Assembly: GCA_963582065.1 (NCBI GenBank)
Contig: CAUZRQ010000005.1
Coordinates: 46,957-110,956, forward strand
Source of the DNA: UBA8437 sp963582065
GTDB taxonomy: Bacteria; Planctomycetota; Planctomycetia; Planctomycetales; Planctomycetaceae
Direction of reading: 5' to 3'
Length of the DNA stretch: 64,000 nt
Of the stretch, positions 1 through 9,200 are shown one piece after another (position 1 is the stretch's first letter; the number at the start of each line of letters is the position of its first letter). The notes under the pieces are model-generated. The model was not told where the DNA came from, did no database searches, and saw nothing but the letters and a program-made list of their open reading frames with translations. The position numbers and the translations under genes were made by a program.

Positions 1-2136
1 CACGTAGATACTGCGGCGGTTGCGATCCTGCGGTGACGACTTGCCCCAATCGGCCCCCGGCCGAGACTGCCCCTGCAGGATCTCGCGGGGGATGATCGTG
101 TAGATGCTCGGTCCGAACATCTTCTTCCGGTTCAAGGCGCCGTTGACGGCGAGCACCGAGTCCCGGATTTCCTCGGCCGACAGCCGCCGCATGTTGAACC
201 GCCAGAACAACTGGTTGGTGGGATCGGCAGCCATCGCTTTCGCGTTGCTGCGGGACGACATCCGGTAGGTGGCCGAGAGCATGATCCGGCGGTGCATCCG
301 CTTCAACGTCCACCCTCCGTCGACCAAGTCGGCGGCCAGCCAGTCGAGCAGTTGCGGATGCGTCGGTCTCCGACCGGCAAACCCGAAGTTGTTCGAGGAC
401 ACGACGATGCCACGACCGAAGTGGTACTGCCAGAGCCGGTTGGCCATCACGCGGGCCGTCAGCGGGTTCTCCCGACTGGTGATCCACTCGGCCAGAGCCC
501 GACGCCGGTTCGCCGAGCGAGCGCCCTTGGCCGGGGGCTGGATCTTCGGTTCAGGCGGCGAGAGCACCAGCGGGAAGCCGGGCTCGACCTTGTCTCCACG
601 AGCGTGCGCGTTGCCGCGAATCTGCACGAAGGTCTGCGGGGGATTCGGTCCGAGTTCCTTGACGACCAGGGCCTGGGAAAACCCGGGGGGACGGAACTTG
701 CGGAGCTGGTCCCGACGAGCGGTCAGCTTCTGGTACGCCTCGAACTTCTCCTTGGTCAACTTCCCCGGCACCTTCTTCTTGAGAATGGGCACGCGGTTCT
801 GTTCTCGCTTGAAGTCGTCGACTTCGCCCCCCTCGAGCAGGTCCTTGTATCCGGTGTCGAGCACCTTCAGCTGCTTCTCGACATCGGCCAGGTCGGCCTT
901 GTGACGGGCCACCAGGCCCCTGTTCCGCTTCAGCTCCGCCGCGGTCGCCACCGAGGTGACACTGGCGTCGGTAATCGAACGGCCGCCACGAACTCCGTAA
1001 CGACGGATGTTCCGGAAGAAGGCGAGCAGCCGGTAGTAATCCTTCTGGCGAATCGGATCGAGCTTGTGGTCGTGGCAACGAGCACAGCCGACCGTGAGTC
1101 CCAGGAAGACCTCGGTGGTTGTCCGCAGGATGTCGTCGAGGTCCTCGAACCGCGACTGCTCCCTGTCAACCGGCTCGTCCTGCCAGATTCCCAGGCGATA
1201 ATAGCCGGTTGCCACCATTCCATCGGCGGTCACCTCTTCGAGTTCATCACCGGCAAGTTGTTCGCGGGCGAACTGATCGAACGGCTTGTCGCTGTTGAAC
1301 GACCGGATCACGTAGTCCCGGAATCGCCAGACGTGAGGCTTGGTGCCGTCGCGTTCGTAGCTGTTGGATTCGGCGTAGCGGACCAGGTCCAGCCAGTGGC
1401 GGGCCCACTTTTCGCCGTAGTGAGGCGACTTCAGCAGGCGGTCGACAACCTTGTCGAATGCTCGCGGCGAATCATCGACCAGGAACGCATCGATTTCCTT
1501 CGGCGTCGGCGGCAATCCGGTCAGGTCGTAGGTGGCGCGACGCAGCAGCGCCGTCTTGCCGGCCGCAGCAGGAGCAGCCAGTCCGGCCTGTTCCAGCCGA
1601 GCCAGGACGAAGCGATCGATCGGGTTCCTGACCCACGCCCGGTCCTTGATCTTCGGCGCCGCTGTCCGCTTCACCTTCTGGAAACTCCAGAACGCCTTTG
1701 TCTGAGCGTTGACCTGCGGCGTCTTCTTGTCGGACCGGCCGATCGTCCCGGCAAAGTCGGGTGTGATCGGCAACCCCATGCGGATCCACCGCTTGAGGAT
1801 CTCGATCTGGTCGGCCGGCAGCTTCCCCTTGGGGGGCATCTCGTAGCCTTCCAGATCGTAGTTGATCGCCTCCAACAACAGGCTCTTTTCGGGCCGTTTC
1901 AGGTTGACCGCTCGCCCGCTGTCGCCCCCCTTCATCAACCCGGCACGGTTGTCCAGGTGCAATCCCCCCTTGACCTTGGGACCGGCGTGACACTTGAAGC
2001 AGTTCTTCACCAGCAGCGGCCTGACTTTACCGGAGAAGAAATCGACCTGTTCCCGTGCGGAGAGAGCCGGATCAGCCGCCTGGAGGGAGGGCATCAGGCC
2101 ACAGAGCAGGGCAGCGACAACCGGCAAGAACTTCAT
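1..2136 (-). CDS. PSD1-type protein (planctomycete cytochrome C + DUF1549 + DUF1553), C-terminus cut by window edge
   Basis: The frame starts at 2136 with a signal peptide (MKFLPVVAALLCGLMPSLQA) and stays open to base 1, giving 712 residues before the edge; the usual family length is about 800-1100, so the C-terminus is missing. Near residue 45 there is a haem-type CxxCH (NCFKCHAG). DUF1549 follows (residues about 170-390), with a second CxxCH motif (VGCARCHDHKLDP). DUF1553 starts near residue 540 (SRENPLTARVMANRLWQYHFG). The family is a hallmark of Planctomycetota and is usually paired with a DUF1501 gene; its biochemical role is not established, though exported redox or polymer breakdown is often proposed. 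Any DUF1501 partner would lie left of the window. Confidence 0.93.
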   Translation of the reverse strand, partial: MKFLPVVAALLCGLMPSLQAADPALSAREQVDFFSGKVRPLLVKNCFKCHAGPKVKGGLHLDNRAGLMKGGDSGRAVNLKRPEKSLLLEAINYDLEGYEMPPKGKLPADQIEILKRWIRMGLPITPDFAGTIGRSDKKTPQVNAQTKAFWSFQKVKRTAAPKIKDRAWVRNPIDRFVLARLEQAGLAAPAAAGKTALLRRATYDLTGLPPTPKEIDAFLVDDSPRAFDKVVDRLLKSPHYGEKWARHWLDLVRYAESNSYERDGTKPHVWRFRDYVIRSFNSDKPFDQFAREQLAGDELEEVTADGMVATGYYRLGIWQDEPVDREQSRFEDLDDILRTTTEVFLGLTVGCARCHDHKLDPIRQKDYYRLLAFFRNIRRYGVRGGRSITDASVTSVATAAELKRNRGLVARHKADLADVEKQLKVLDTGYKDLLEGGEVDDFKREQNRVPILKKKVPGKLTKEKFEAYQKLTARRDQLRKFRPPGFSQALVVKELGPNPPQTFVQIRGNAHARGDKVEPGFPLVLSPPEPKIQPPAKGARSANRRRALAEWITSRENPLTARVMANRLWQYHFGRGIVVSSNNFGFAGRRPTHPQLLDWLAADLVDGGWTLKRMHRRIMLSATYRMSSRSNAKAMAADPTNQLFWRFNMRRLSAEEIRDSVLAVNGALNRKKMFGPSIYTIIPREILQGQSRPGADWGKSSPQDRNRRSIYV

Positions 2137-2310
2137 GGTACGGATAGACTTTTCGTGAGGGAGTGTGTCTCGAAGAATCGCCCGTTTATCCTAACACGCA
2201 CTCCGGATCTCGGCAGCCGGACGGCCACAAAAACCGAGGTAACAGCTGACCCCCGAGCAGTCGCTATACTTGAGGTCACCGGGATCCTGATCTGTCGTGC
2301 GGCGGGAGAG

Positions 2311-3795
2311 ATGGCGGTGACTGGAACGTCGACTTCACCACACCGAACGACCACGCTGGTCGTGATGGCAATGCTGGCCAGCTGTTTCGCCGGCTCATCC
2401 GGCCGGGCTGCTGCCGCAGACGACACCTCCCCCGAAGCCCGCCTGGAACGAGCACACGCCACGTTGAACCGTGACGCCGCGGGCCACGTCGTCGAGGTGC
2501 TGTTTCACCACCACACCGAGCTTTCCGACCAGGTTCTCACCAGGCTGGGAGATCTCCAACACCTCCAGCGACTCGGCCTGGGTTCCCCCCGGTTCACCGA
2601 CCAGCACCTGTCCCACATCGAAGATCTTCGACAGCTGAAGTCCCTCGGACTCACCCAGGCGAAGATCTCCGACGAAGGACTGTCGCGGCTCGCCGGTCTG
2701 AAATCTCTGGAAACTCTCCAGCTGGACGGCTGCCGCCAGGTGACCGACAGGGGCCTGGCGCGACTGGCCGGGTTGACATCGCTGGTCGAACTGAACCTCT
2801 CCAATACGGGCGTCTCGATCGAGGGCCTGCGACAGTTGGCCGGACGCAACCTCAAGGTGTTGAAGCTCCCTGCCGATGCCTACGTCGACGACGGACTGCT
2901 CCCCTACCTCGAGGCAATCGTACCCCAATCCGACCTCGACCTCTCGGAATGGTCACTCACCGACGAGGGCCTGGTGCACCTCGTCAACCAGCAACAACTC
3001 GAATCACTCGTGCTGCCCGGAGGATGGCGACGGGAGAAGCTGATCACCGACGCAGGCCTGTCGCACCTGAGTGGCCTGGTCGAGCTCCAGAGCCTGAGCC
3101 TGGCCGAGACGAACATCGACGGATCGGGGCTCCGGCACCTGAAGGGACTCTCCAAACTGAAATCGCTGGACCTGGCCGGCACCAAGTTGATCGACAAACA
3201 CATGGTTCACCTCGAACAACTCGGATCGCTCGAATCTCTTCGGCTTGCCAGCTGCAAACAAATCACCGACCGGGGCCTGGCGTCCCTCGTCCATCTCGGC
3301 CGGCTCACGAAGCTCAACCTCGGTGTCTATCCCGGCAACACCAAGATCACCGACACGGGGCTGGTCCACGTTGCGGAATTGACTCAACTGCAGGAACTCC
3401 ACCTCACCGACATGCCGGTCACCGACACGGGCCTGAAGCAGCTCGAGCGACTCGAGAAACTCGAACTGCTTTGGCTGGACGGCTGCCTGAAGATCTCTGA
3501 TGTCGGACTCGCATCGGTCGCGACGTTCGAGGAACTCTCGTGGGTCAATCTCAACGACTGTCCGGACATCACCGCAGCCGGCGTGGTGGCGTTGCAGGCA
3601 TCGCTGCCCGGATGCGTAGTCTCACACGGGACCAGCATCACCTGGATGACGCTCAACGGCTGGTGGTACCAGCCGACGATCATTGGCGTTCCCGCCGGAT
3701 TGATGCTGTTGCTGTGCGGCGGACTGGTATCCCGACGTCGGTCGCGATCGCAGAGCTCCTCGGCAGAGGCTTCCGGACCCAAGGCGAACGGATGA
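2311..3795 (+). CDS. Secreted, membrane-anchored leucine-rich-repeat protein
   Basis: 494 residues. The ATG at 2311 follows a GGGAG-like ribosome site and begins a signal peptide ending near SGRAAA. The frame is also open upstream, but that part lies opposite the PSD1 gene and shows no protein signal. Residues about 70-440 are some thirteen leucine-rich repeats of the cysteine-containing type, with recurring units such as 'LESLRLASCKQITDRGLASL' and 'ITDxGLxHL'. A C-terminal hydrophobic segment (GVPAGLMLLLCGGLVSRRR) with a basic tail should anchor the protein with the repeats outside the cytoplasm. Planctomycetes encode many such proteins and they probably act in binding. The ligand cannot be told from sequence. 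It is divergent from the PSD1 gene at 2136. Confidence 0.85.
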   Translation: MAVTGTSTSPHRTTTLVVMAMLASCFAGSSGRAAAADDTSPEARLERAHATLNRDAAGHVVEVLFHHHTELSDQVLTRLGDLQHLQRLGLGSPRFTDQHLSHIEDLRQLKSLGLTQAKISDEGLSRLAGLKSLETLQLDGCRQVTDRGLARLAGLTSLVELNLSNTGVSIEGLRQLAGRNLKVLKLPADAYVDDGLLPYLEAIVPQSDLDLSEWSLTDEGLVHLVNQQQLESLVLPGGWRREKLITDAGLSHLSGLVELQSLSLAETNIDGSGLRHLKGLSKLKSLDLAGTKLIDKHMVHLEQLGSLESLRLASCKQITDRGLASLVHLGRLTKLNLGVYPGNTKITDTGLVHVAELTQLQELHLTDMPVTDTGLKQLERLEKLELLWLDGCLKISDVGLASVATFEELSWVNLNDCPDITAAGVVALQASLPGCVVSHGTSITWMTLNGWWYQPTIIGVPAGLMLLLCGGLVSRRRSRSQSSSAEASGPKANG

Positions 3796-3800
3796 ACCAC

Positions 3801-3830
3801 TTGCCCCGTCCTTGGACCGGTGCTTATCCT
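3801..3830 (+). promoter_or_regulatory. Candidate sigma-70-like promoter for the Sec peroxidase
   Basis: TTGCCC (3801-3806) and TATCCT (3825-3830) are separated by 18 nt and end 27 bases before the ATG at 3858. Each box matches consensus at four of six bases. It lies immediately after the stop of the LRR gene. This is weak evidence on its own. Confidence 0.3.
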
Positions 3831-3857
3831 GAAAGGATCCCGAGGAGACGGAAGCGG

Positions 3858-4463
3858 ATGATGCGACGTTGCCGACCAACCGCTGCGGTGATCGCGACAC
3901 TGAGTGTCGCTGCGCTCGTTTCGTTCGGCTGCCAGGAACAGCGCCCACCACGAAAACCATCGGCGGGACCGGTTCCCGAATCGTTGAGTTTTCAGGTGAA
4001 CTCGATCGACGGGGAACCGGTGAACCTGGCGCGTTACTTCGGCAAGGTCGTGGTGGTGGTCAACATCGCCAGCCGCTGATCATTGACCACCCAATTCCTG
4101 CAGTTGCAGGACATGCAGGACAAGTACGGCGAAGAGGACTTTGCGGTACTCGGGTTCCCCTCCGACCAGTTCGGCAGCTTCGCCGCGGGAAGCGACAAGG
4201 AGGTGAAGGACTTCTGCCAGACGAAGTACAAGGTGTCGTTCGACCTGTTCTCCAAGATCGAAGTCAACGGCGAACAGGCGACGCCCTTCTACGGGTACCT
4301 CACCAGCCAGGACGCCCCGCCGACCGGCAAGGGGGAAGTCGTGTGGAACTTCGAGAAGTTCGTGCTCGACCGAAAGGGCCGCGTGATCGGCCGCTTTCGG
4401 TCTCACGTGCAGCCCCGTTCGAAGGAAATGCGGTCGGTGATTGAAAAGGCCCTGGCCAGCTAG
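3858..4463 (+). CDS. Glutathione peroxidase, selenocysteine-containing (UGA at codon 74)
   Basis: 201 residues if the TGA at 4077-4079 is read as selenocysteine. Two starts, ATG 3858 and 3861, follow GAGGAG. The N-terminus is a signal peptide with a possible lipid-attachment Cys (LVSFGC), so the enzyme is probably exported. Family motifs run straight across the stop: VVVVNIASR, then U74, then SLTTQFLQLQDMQDKYG. Family members normally have Cys or Sec here (VNVASxU/CG). The rest of the catalytic tetrad is present: Gln104 (GFPSDQFG), Trp163 and Asn164 (VVWNFEKF). The family reduces H2O2 or lipid hydroperoxides using thiols. Length and end (KALAS) are normal and there is no frameshift. A SECIS-like hairpin lies at 4096-4111. 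The alternative is a single Cys-to-stop mutation or a sequencing error, but the intact tetrad, the hairpin and a second similar gene at 60036-61001 argue against it. An automatic gene caller would split or truncate this gene. Confidence 0.85.
4096..4111 (+). promoter_or_regulatory. Bacterial SECIS-like hairpin of the glutathione peroxidase gene
   Basis: A perfect six-base-pair stem, UCCUGC (4096-4101) with GCAGGA (4106-4111), closes the loop AGUU (4102-4105). The loop begins 22 nt after the UGA, inside the 16-37 nt range described for bacterial SECIS elements, and has G among its first two loop bases as SelB recognition usually requires. A second GCAGGA copy at 4115-4120 allows a competing, longer loop. 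The AGUU loop is shared with the hairpin at 60774-60792. Confidence 0.68.
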
Positions 4464-4466
4464 GGA

Positions 4467-5963
4467 TCACTTCACCCCGCCGAAGTACTTCCGGATGATC
4501 CACTCGGGCTGGTGCCGATCGGGCTTTCGCTTCCGGCCCGTCAGGTCGATCGCCTTCGACTTCGGGTTCTTGGACGTGTGTGGTGTCTTGTCTCCGGTCT
4601 GCCGCTGCCACGTCTGGAGCAGCGACATCATCCGCTCGACACGTCCGGCCTGGCCCGGTTCGTCGGCGAGATTCTTCAGTTCATCGGGGTCACTGCGGAG
4701 ATCGAACAGTTGCGTGTGGTTGATCTGCGGATAGCGAATCAGCTTGAACCGATCATCCCGCACCGCCCGCATCTTGTTCTCGTATGCCGTGAACAGCGTC
4801 TTGCGGACAAACGGCCTGTCCCCGCTGATCACCTCCGCCAGGCTGCGGCCCTCGACCTTCTCGGGCACCGCCACGTCGGCCCAGCTGCAGATGGTGGGGA
4901 ACAGGTCGTACAGGTAGACCAGGGCGTCGCTGGACTTTCCTCGGGGAATTCCCGGGCCGGTGACCACCATCGGCGTACCCATGCTGTGCTCGTAGAGGTT
5001 CTGCTTGCCCAGCAGACCGTGGCTGCCGACGGCCAGGCCATGATCAGCGGTGTAGACGACGATCGTATTCTCGGCGTGACCACTGTTGGTCAACGCAGCT
5101 AGCACTCGTCCAACCTGTTCATCCAGGTGGCTGATCATCCCGTAGTACTCGCCCAACTGGCTGCGAATCACCTCGGGCGTCCGCGGCCAGGCCGCCAACG
5201 ACTCATCCCGACCCACCATCCACCCGTTGTGGAAGGGGTGCTGGGGCATGAAGTTCGCCGGCAGCGGCAGCTTGACTCGATCGGCAGCGTACATCTCGGC
5301 GTACTTCTTCGGCGGCTGCCTGGGGTCGTGCGGCGAGGTGAAGGCGACGTAGGCGAAGAACGGTTTGTCGGACTTCCCCTTCCTGCCGTCGAGGAAATCG
5401 ATCACCGCATCGGCGAAGATCTCGCTCGAAAACCGTTCGGCCATCCGTGGCGGGGTCAGTGTTCCGGCAGCGGTCAGGTCCCGTATCGGCACTTTCGTGT
5501 GATCGGACATGCCGCCGATGAAGACCGACTTGCCGTGCTGAAACGCCCGGATGAACGACTCGGCCCGGTTGTGCCACTTGCCGGTGCCGAAGGTGACGTA
5601 TCCACTGCGAGCGAGCACGTCGGGAAGCAGTGGAACACCCTTGAGATTCATCGGCACCCGCCACAGCGTGCGGCCGCTCATCAACATTGCCCGGCTGGGC
5701 TGGCAGACCGCCCCGTGGATCGACCCCATGCAATACGCGCGGCGGAAGTTGAATCCGGTACGAACCAGCCGATCGATGTTGGGCGTGCGAATGTGGGGAT
5801 TGCCGTAGGCCCCGACCGTGTCGGGCCGCTGGTCGTCAGCGAACAGGAACAGGATGTTCGGGCGAGTCGCGGCCGCATCGGACTCCCGGATCACCGGAGA
5901 CCCAAGGCCGGCCACGAACACGATGACGATCAACAGTGGTCGGCACTTCAGCAGACTGTTCAT
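4467..5963 (-). CDS. Exported sulfatase (choline-sulfatase/iduronate-sulfatase-like)
   Basis: 498 residues, starting at the ATG at 5963 (MNSLLKCRPLLIVIVF), which gives a clean signal peptide; the open frame extends further upstream without support. The type I sulfatase formylglycine site is CQPSR, with Cys87 as the residue to be modified. Metal-binding residues are visible at FADDQRPD (about 41-48) and TADHGLAVGSHGLLGKQ. The C-terminal FDLRSDPDELKNLADEP is typical of the family. It should hydrolyse sulfate esters of polysaccharides or other organic sulfates in the periplasm, after maturation by a formylglycine-generating enzyme not in the window. It converges on the peroxidase gene with three bases between the stop codons. 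Confidence 0.93.
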   Translation of the reverse strand: MNSLLKCRPLLIVIVFVAGLGSPVIRESDAAATRPNILFLFADDQRPDTVGAYGNPHIRTPNIDRLVRTGFNFRRAYCMGSIHGAVCQPSRAMLMSGRTLWRVPMNLKGVPLLPDVLARSGYVTFGTGKWHNRAESFIRAFQHGKSVFIGGMSDHTKVPIRDLTAAGTLTPPRMAERFSSEIFADAVIDFLDGRKGKSDKPFFAYVAFTSPHDPRQPPKKYAEMYAADRVKLPLPANFMPQHPFHNGWMVGRDESLAAWPRTPEVIRSQLGEYYGMISHLDEQVGRVLAALTNSGHAENTIVVYTADHGLAVGSHGLLGKQNLYEHSMGTPMVVTGPGIPRGKSSDALVYLYDLFPTICSWADVAVPEKVEGRSLAEVISGDRPFVRKTLFTAYENKMRAVRDDRFKLIRYPQINHTQLFDLRSDPDELKNLADEPGQAGRVERMMSLLQTWQRQTGDKTPHTSKNPKSKAIDLTGRKRKPDRHQPEWIIRKYFGGVK

Positions 5964-6090
5964 GTCGAGATGCCTCGAGCAGTGAGAAAGACCGGACCGC
6001 CATTGAAGACCGCGAGGCCGGGTATTGCAATCGGCCGACGGTGTGCCACTGGCAAGCCGTGGTGACCCGGCGAATGCTACAATCCGCCGC

Positions 6091-9000
6091 ATGGACCATC
6101 GGCCGTTCTGCGCACTGATCTGGCTGCTGTCCGCCCCCCTTGCGGTGGCCGACGACGCGACCCGGGTCGACTTCCAGCGCGACATCCGTCCGATCCTCTC
6201 GGAGAACTGCTTCCAGTGTCACGGACCGGACGCGAAGGCGCGGAAGGCCGAATTGCGATTGGACATCGCCGACGAAGCCCTGGCCCACGACCCCCCGGTG
6301 CTGGTGGCCGGCCAGCCCGAAAAGAGCCTGCTTTGGCAGAAGGTCTCGAGCAACGATCCGGACGAGCGGATGCCGCCAAGGGAATCGAACCGTCGGCTGA
6401 CCGATGCCCAGCGACACCTGATCAGACGCTGGATCGCCCAGGGGGCCGAGTTTCGTCGACACTGGTCGCTGGTGCCCCCGGTCCACCGACCGCCGCCGGT
6501 CGTCCGGATCGACGGGCCCTCGCCTGCCCGCAACGCCGTCGACGCCTTCATCCTGACCCGACAGCAGGCGAACGGGTTGTCGATGTCCCCGGCGGCCGAC
6601 CGCCGCACCCTGCTGCGACGCCTGGCCTTCGATCTGCTGGGACTGCCGCCCACCGAAGACGAACTGGCGGTGTTCCTGGCCGACACCCGGCCGGGAGCCT
6701 GGAGCCGAGCCGTCGATCGCCTGCTCAACTCACCGCGGTTCGGCGAGCACATGGCATGGAACTGGCTGGTGGCCTCACGCTACGCCGACACCAATGGTTA
6801 CCAGGGCGACGGCACACGGGTGATGTGGCCCTGGCGCGAGTGGGTGATTGGATCGTTCAACGACAACCTGTCCTTCGACAGGTTCACCGTGGACCAACTG
6901 GCCGGGGACCTGGTCCCCTCCGCGACACCCGGACAACTGGTCGCCACCGGGTTCAACCGCAACCATCCGCTCAACGGTGAGGGTGGCCGGATCGCCGAGG
7001 AAAACCGCGTCGAGTACGTGCTGGATCGCACCGACACCACCGCCACCGTCTGGATGGCTCTGACACTCGGGTGCGCAAAGTGCCACGACCACAAGTTCGA
7101 TCCGCTGTCCCAGAAGGAGTACTACCGCTTCTCGGCGTACTTCAACAGCATCGCCGAGTCCGGCCGGGTCGACAAGGGGGGCAACGCCAACCCGGTCGCC
7201 CGCGTGACCACCCGGGCCCAGCAAACCGAGCTGCAGCAGGTCGACTTCCTGATCAAGCAGCAGCGACAGATTCTCGACCGGCCGCTCGACGGCCTGGCGA
7301 ACGAACGGACCCGCTGGATCGCAGGGATCCGCAGGCAACTGGAAACCCGGACACTGGCCGGCTGGCACACCCTGGCCCCCAGGTCGGCGAAGTCCCGCCA
7401 GGGAGCCCAGGTCAAGACCCGGCCCGACCACTCGTTGCTGGTCAGCGGCAAGATGTCGGCCACCGACGACTACGAGATCCGGGCCGTGACGGGGCTGAAG
7501 CGAATCACCGGCTTCCGGCTCGAGGCCCTGACCGATCCCAGCCTCGGATTCCAGGGGCCGGGCCGGAAAGCGAACTTCGTTCTGACCGAGTTCGCGGTGA
7601 ACCTCGAGCGTGCCGCTGCCAAGCCCAGACGGCTGGAGTTCGCCAGCGTGGTGGCCGACCACAGCGAAGATTCGTGGAAGGTCGGCGGGGCGATCGATCC
7701 GTCCGAGAAGTCCGGGTGGGGTGTCTGGGACGGTGTCCACAACACCGCACAGGATCGCCAGGCGGTGTTCCGGCTGAAGCAGCCGGTCGAGATCGCCGAG
7801 GGGTCGATCCTGGTCTTCACGCTCAGGCACCAGTCGCGCTTCAAAGAGCACCTGCTGGGCCGTTTCCGGATCTCGGCCACCGATATCCAGCAGCCCGGTC
7901 TCGACACCGCCACGGTGCCCCCCGCCGACGTCCTCGAACTGGTCCGGCAGGAGCCGGCCCTGAACGCCGGCCGGCTGAAGCGGCTGTCCGAGTACCATCG
8001 CGGAACCACTGACGCCTCGCGAAGTGCCCGCCGGCTGCACTCGATCAACCGGGCCGCCCGACAGAGACACGAGGGTGGCATGATCGAATCGATGGTGATG
8101 CGCGATCGGGGAAAGCCCCGGGACACCTTCCTGCTGAAACTGGCGCGTTACGACCAGCCGGTCACCAACGAGAAGCTCACCCACGGCACCCCCTCGGCGC
8201 TGCCGCCTCTGCCGGGGAACGCCTCGCCCAACCGCCTGGCAATGGCCCGCTGGCTGGTCGATCCCGGTCATCCGCTGACGGCCCGCGTGGCGGTCAACCG
8301 GCTCTGGCAGACGTTCTTCGGCACCGGGTTGGTCAAGACCAGTGGAGACTTCGGGTCGCAGGGAGAACCGCCCAGCCACCCCGGGTTGCTCGACTGGCTG
8401 GCCACCGAGTACCTCCGCACCGGGTGGAACACCAAGGGGATGATCCGACTCCTGGTGACCAGTGCCACGTATCGCCAGTCGTCGGTGGTGAGGCAGGATC
8501 AGCTCGATGCCGATCCCTACAACCGGTTGCTGGGCCGAGGATCCCGACATCGCCTGCCGGCTCACGTGATCCGCGACCAGGCCCTGGCGGTTTCGGGCTT
8601 GATGGTCGAGATGATCGGCGGGGTGTCGGTCAAGCCGTACCAGCCGCCGGGACTGTGGGCCGATTTCAGCTTCGGCAAGATCAAGTACTCGGCCGATTCC
8701 GGCGCCAAGCTCTACCGCCGCAGCCTGTACACCTTCTGGCGACGCTCGCTGGGCCCGCCCAACATGTTCGACGAGGGCACCCGCGACGTGTGCCACGTGA
8801 GTCCCCAGAGAACCAATACGCCATTGCACGCGCTGACGCTGCTCAACGATGAGACATTCGCCGAGGCGGCTCGCGTGCTTGGCGAGAGATTGCTCGGCAC
8901 ACCCGGGGATGACGCGTCACGAATGACCAGGGCCTTCATCCTCGTGTTGTCGCGACCCCCGACGGACCCCGAGCGAACTCTGCTGGTTTCCTCGCTGGAT

Positions 9001-9162
9001 CGGGCCCGCCGGCATTACCGGGCACACCCCAAGCAGGTCAAGGCCTATGCAACTGTTGGACGTCACGCTCCGGCCACTGGGCTCGACCCGGTCGAGGTCG
9101 CTGCCTGGGGTGCGGTGGCGTCGCTGCTGTTGAATTGCGACGAGGCGATCACCCGCGAGTGA
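6091..9162 (+). CDS. PSD1-type protein: planctomycete cytochrome C + DUF1549 + DUF1553
   Basis: 1023 residues, full length. The ATG at 6091 starts a signal peptide (CALIWLLSAPLAVA). The N-terminal cytochrome module has a haem site ENCFQCHGP (about residue 50) and the family motif DERMPP. DUF1549 spans roughly 145-360 and carries GCAKCHDHKFDP. A middle region (about 390-690) may be a carbohydrate-binding-like beta domain (GLKRITGFRLEAL...GPGRKANFVLTEF). DUF1553 follows (LTARVAVNRLWQTFFGTG). A DUF1501 gene starts 38 bases downstream, the classic pairing, and two more genes follow on the same strand. Function is unproven; exported redox-linked polymer utilisation is the usual proposal. Confidence 0.95.
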   Translation: MDHRPFCALIWLLSAPLAVADDATRVDFQRDIRPILSENCFQCHGPDAKARKAELRLDIADEALAHDPPVLVAGQPEKSLLWQKVSSNDPDERMPPRESNRRLTDAQRHLIRRWIAQGAEFRRHWSLVPPVHRPPPVVRIDGPSPARNAVDAFILTRQQANGLSMSPAADRRTLLRRLAFDLLGLPPTEDELAVFLADTRPGAWSRAVDRLLNSPRFGEHMAWNWLVASRYADTNGYQGDGTRVMWPWREWVIGSFNDNLSFDRFTVDQLAGDLVPSATPGQLVATGFNRNHPLNGEGGRIAEENRVEYVLDRTDTTATVWMALTLGCAKCHDHKFDPLSQKEYYRFSAYFNSIAESGRVDKGGNANPVARVTTRAQQTELQQVDFLIKQQRQILDRPLDGLANERTRWIAGIRRQLETRTLAGWHTLAPRSAKSRQGAQVKTRPDHSLLVSGKMSATDDYEIRAVTGLKRITGFRLEALTDPSLGFQGPGRKANFVLTEFAVNLERAAAKPRRLEFASVVADHSEDSWKVGGAIDPSEKSGWGVWDGVHNTAQDRQAVFRLKQPVEIAEGSILVFTLRHQSRFKEHLLGRFRISATDIQQPGLDTATVPPADVLELVRQEPALNAGRLKRLSEYHRGTTDASRSARRLHSINRAARQRHEGGMIESMVMRDRGKPRDTFLLKLARYDQPVTNEKLTHGTPSALPPLPGNASPNRLAMARWLVDPGHPLTARVAVNRLWQTFFGTGLVKTSGDFGSQGEPPSHPGLLDWLATEYLRTGWNTKGMIRLLVTSATYRQSSVVRQDQLDADPYNRLLGRGSRHRLPAHVIRDQALAVSGLMVEMIGGVSVKPYQPPGLWADFSFGKIKYSADSGAKLYRRSLYTFWRRSLGPPNMFDEGTRDVCHVSPQRTNTPLHALTLLNDETFAEAARVLGERLLGTPGDDASRMTRAFILVLSRPPTDPERTLLVSSLDRARRHYRAHPKQVKAYATVGRHAPATGLDPVEVAAWGAVASLLLNCDEAITRE

Positions 9163-9200
9163 CCCGCCGCAGTTCCTCTTCCGGTCCCAAGAATTTCACC

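Noticed and set aside
292..2133. Long plus-strand open frame before the LRR gene
   Set aside because: It lies exactly opposite the PSD1 gene and its translation shows no protein motifs; only the part from 2311 is the LRR protein.
3858..4463. Peroxidase as a pseudogene
   Set aside because: Only one stop, at the catalytic codon, with all other catalytic residues, normal length and a SECIS-like hairpin; a decayed gene would carry more damage.
6775..8829. 684-codon open frame on the minus strand
   Set aside because: Antisense to the PSD1 gene at 6091-9162, a common artefact in high-GC DNA; no domain or ribosome site.
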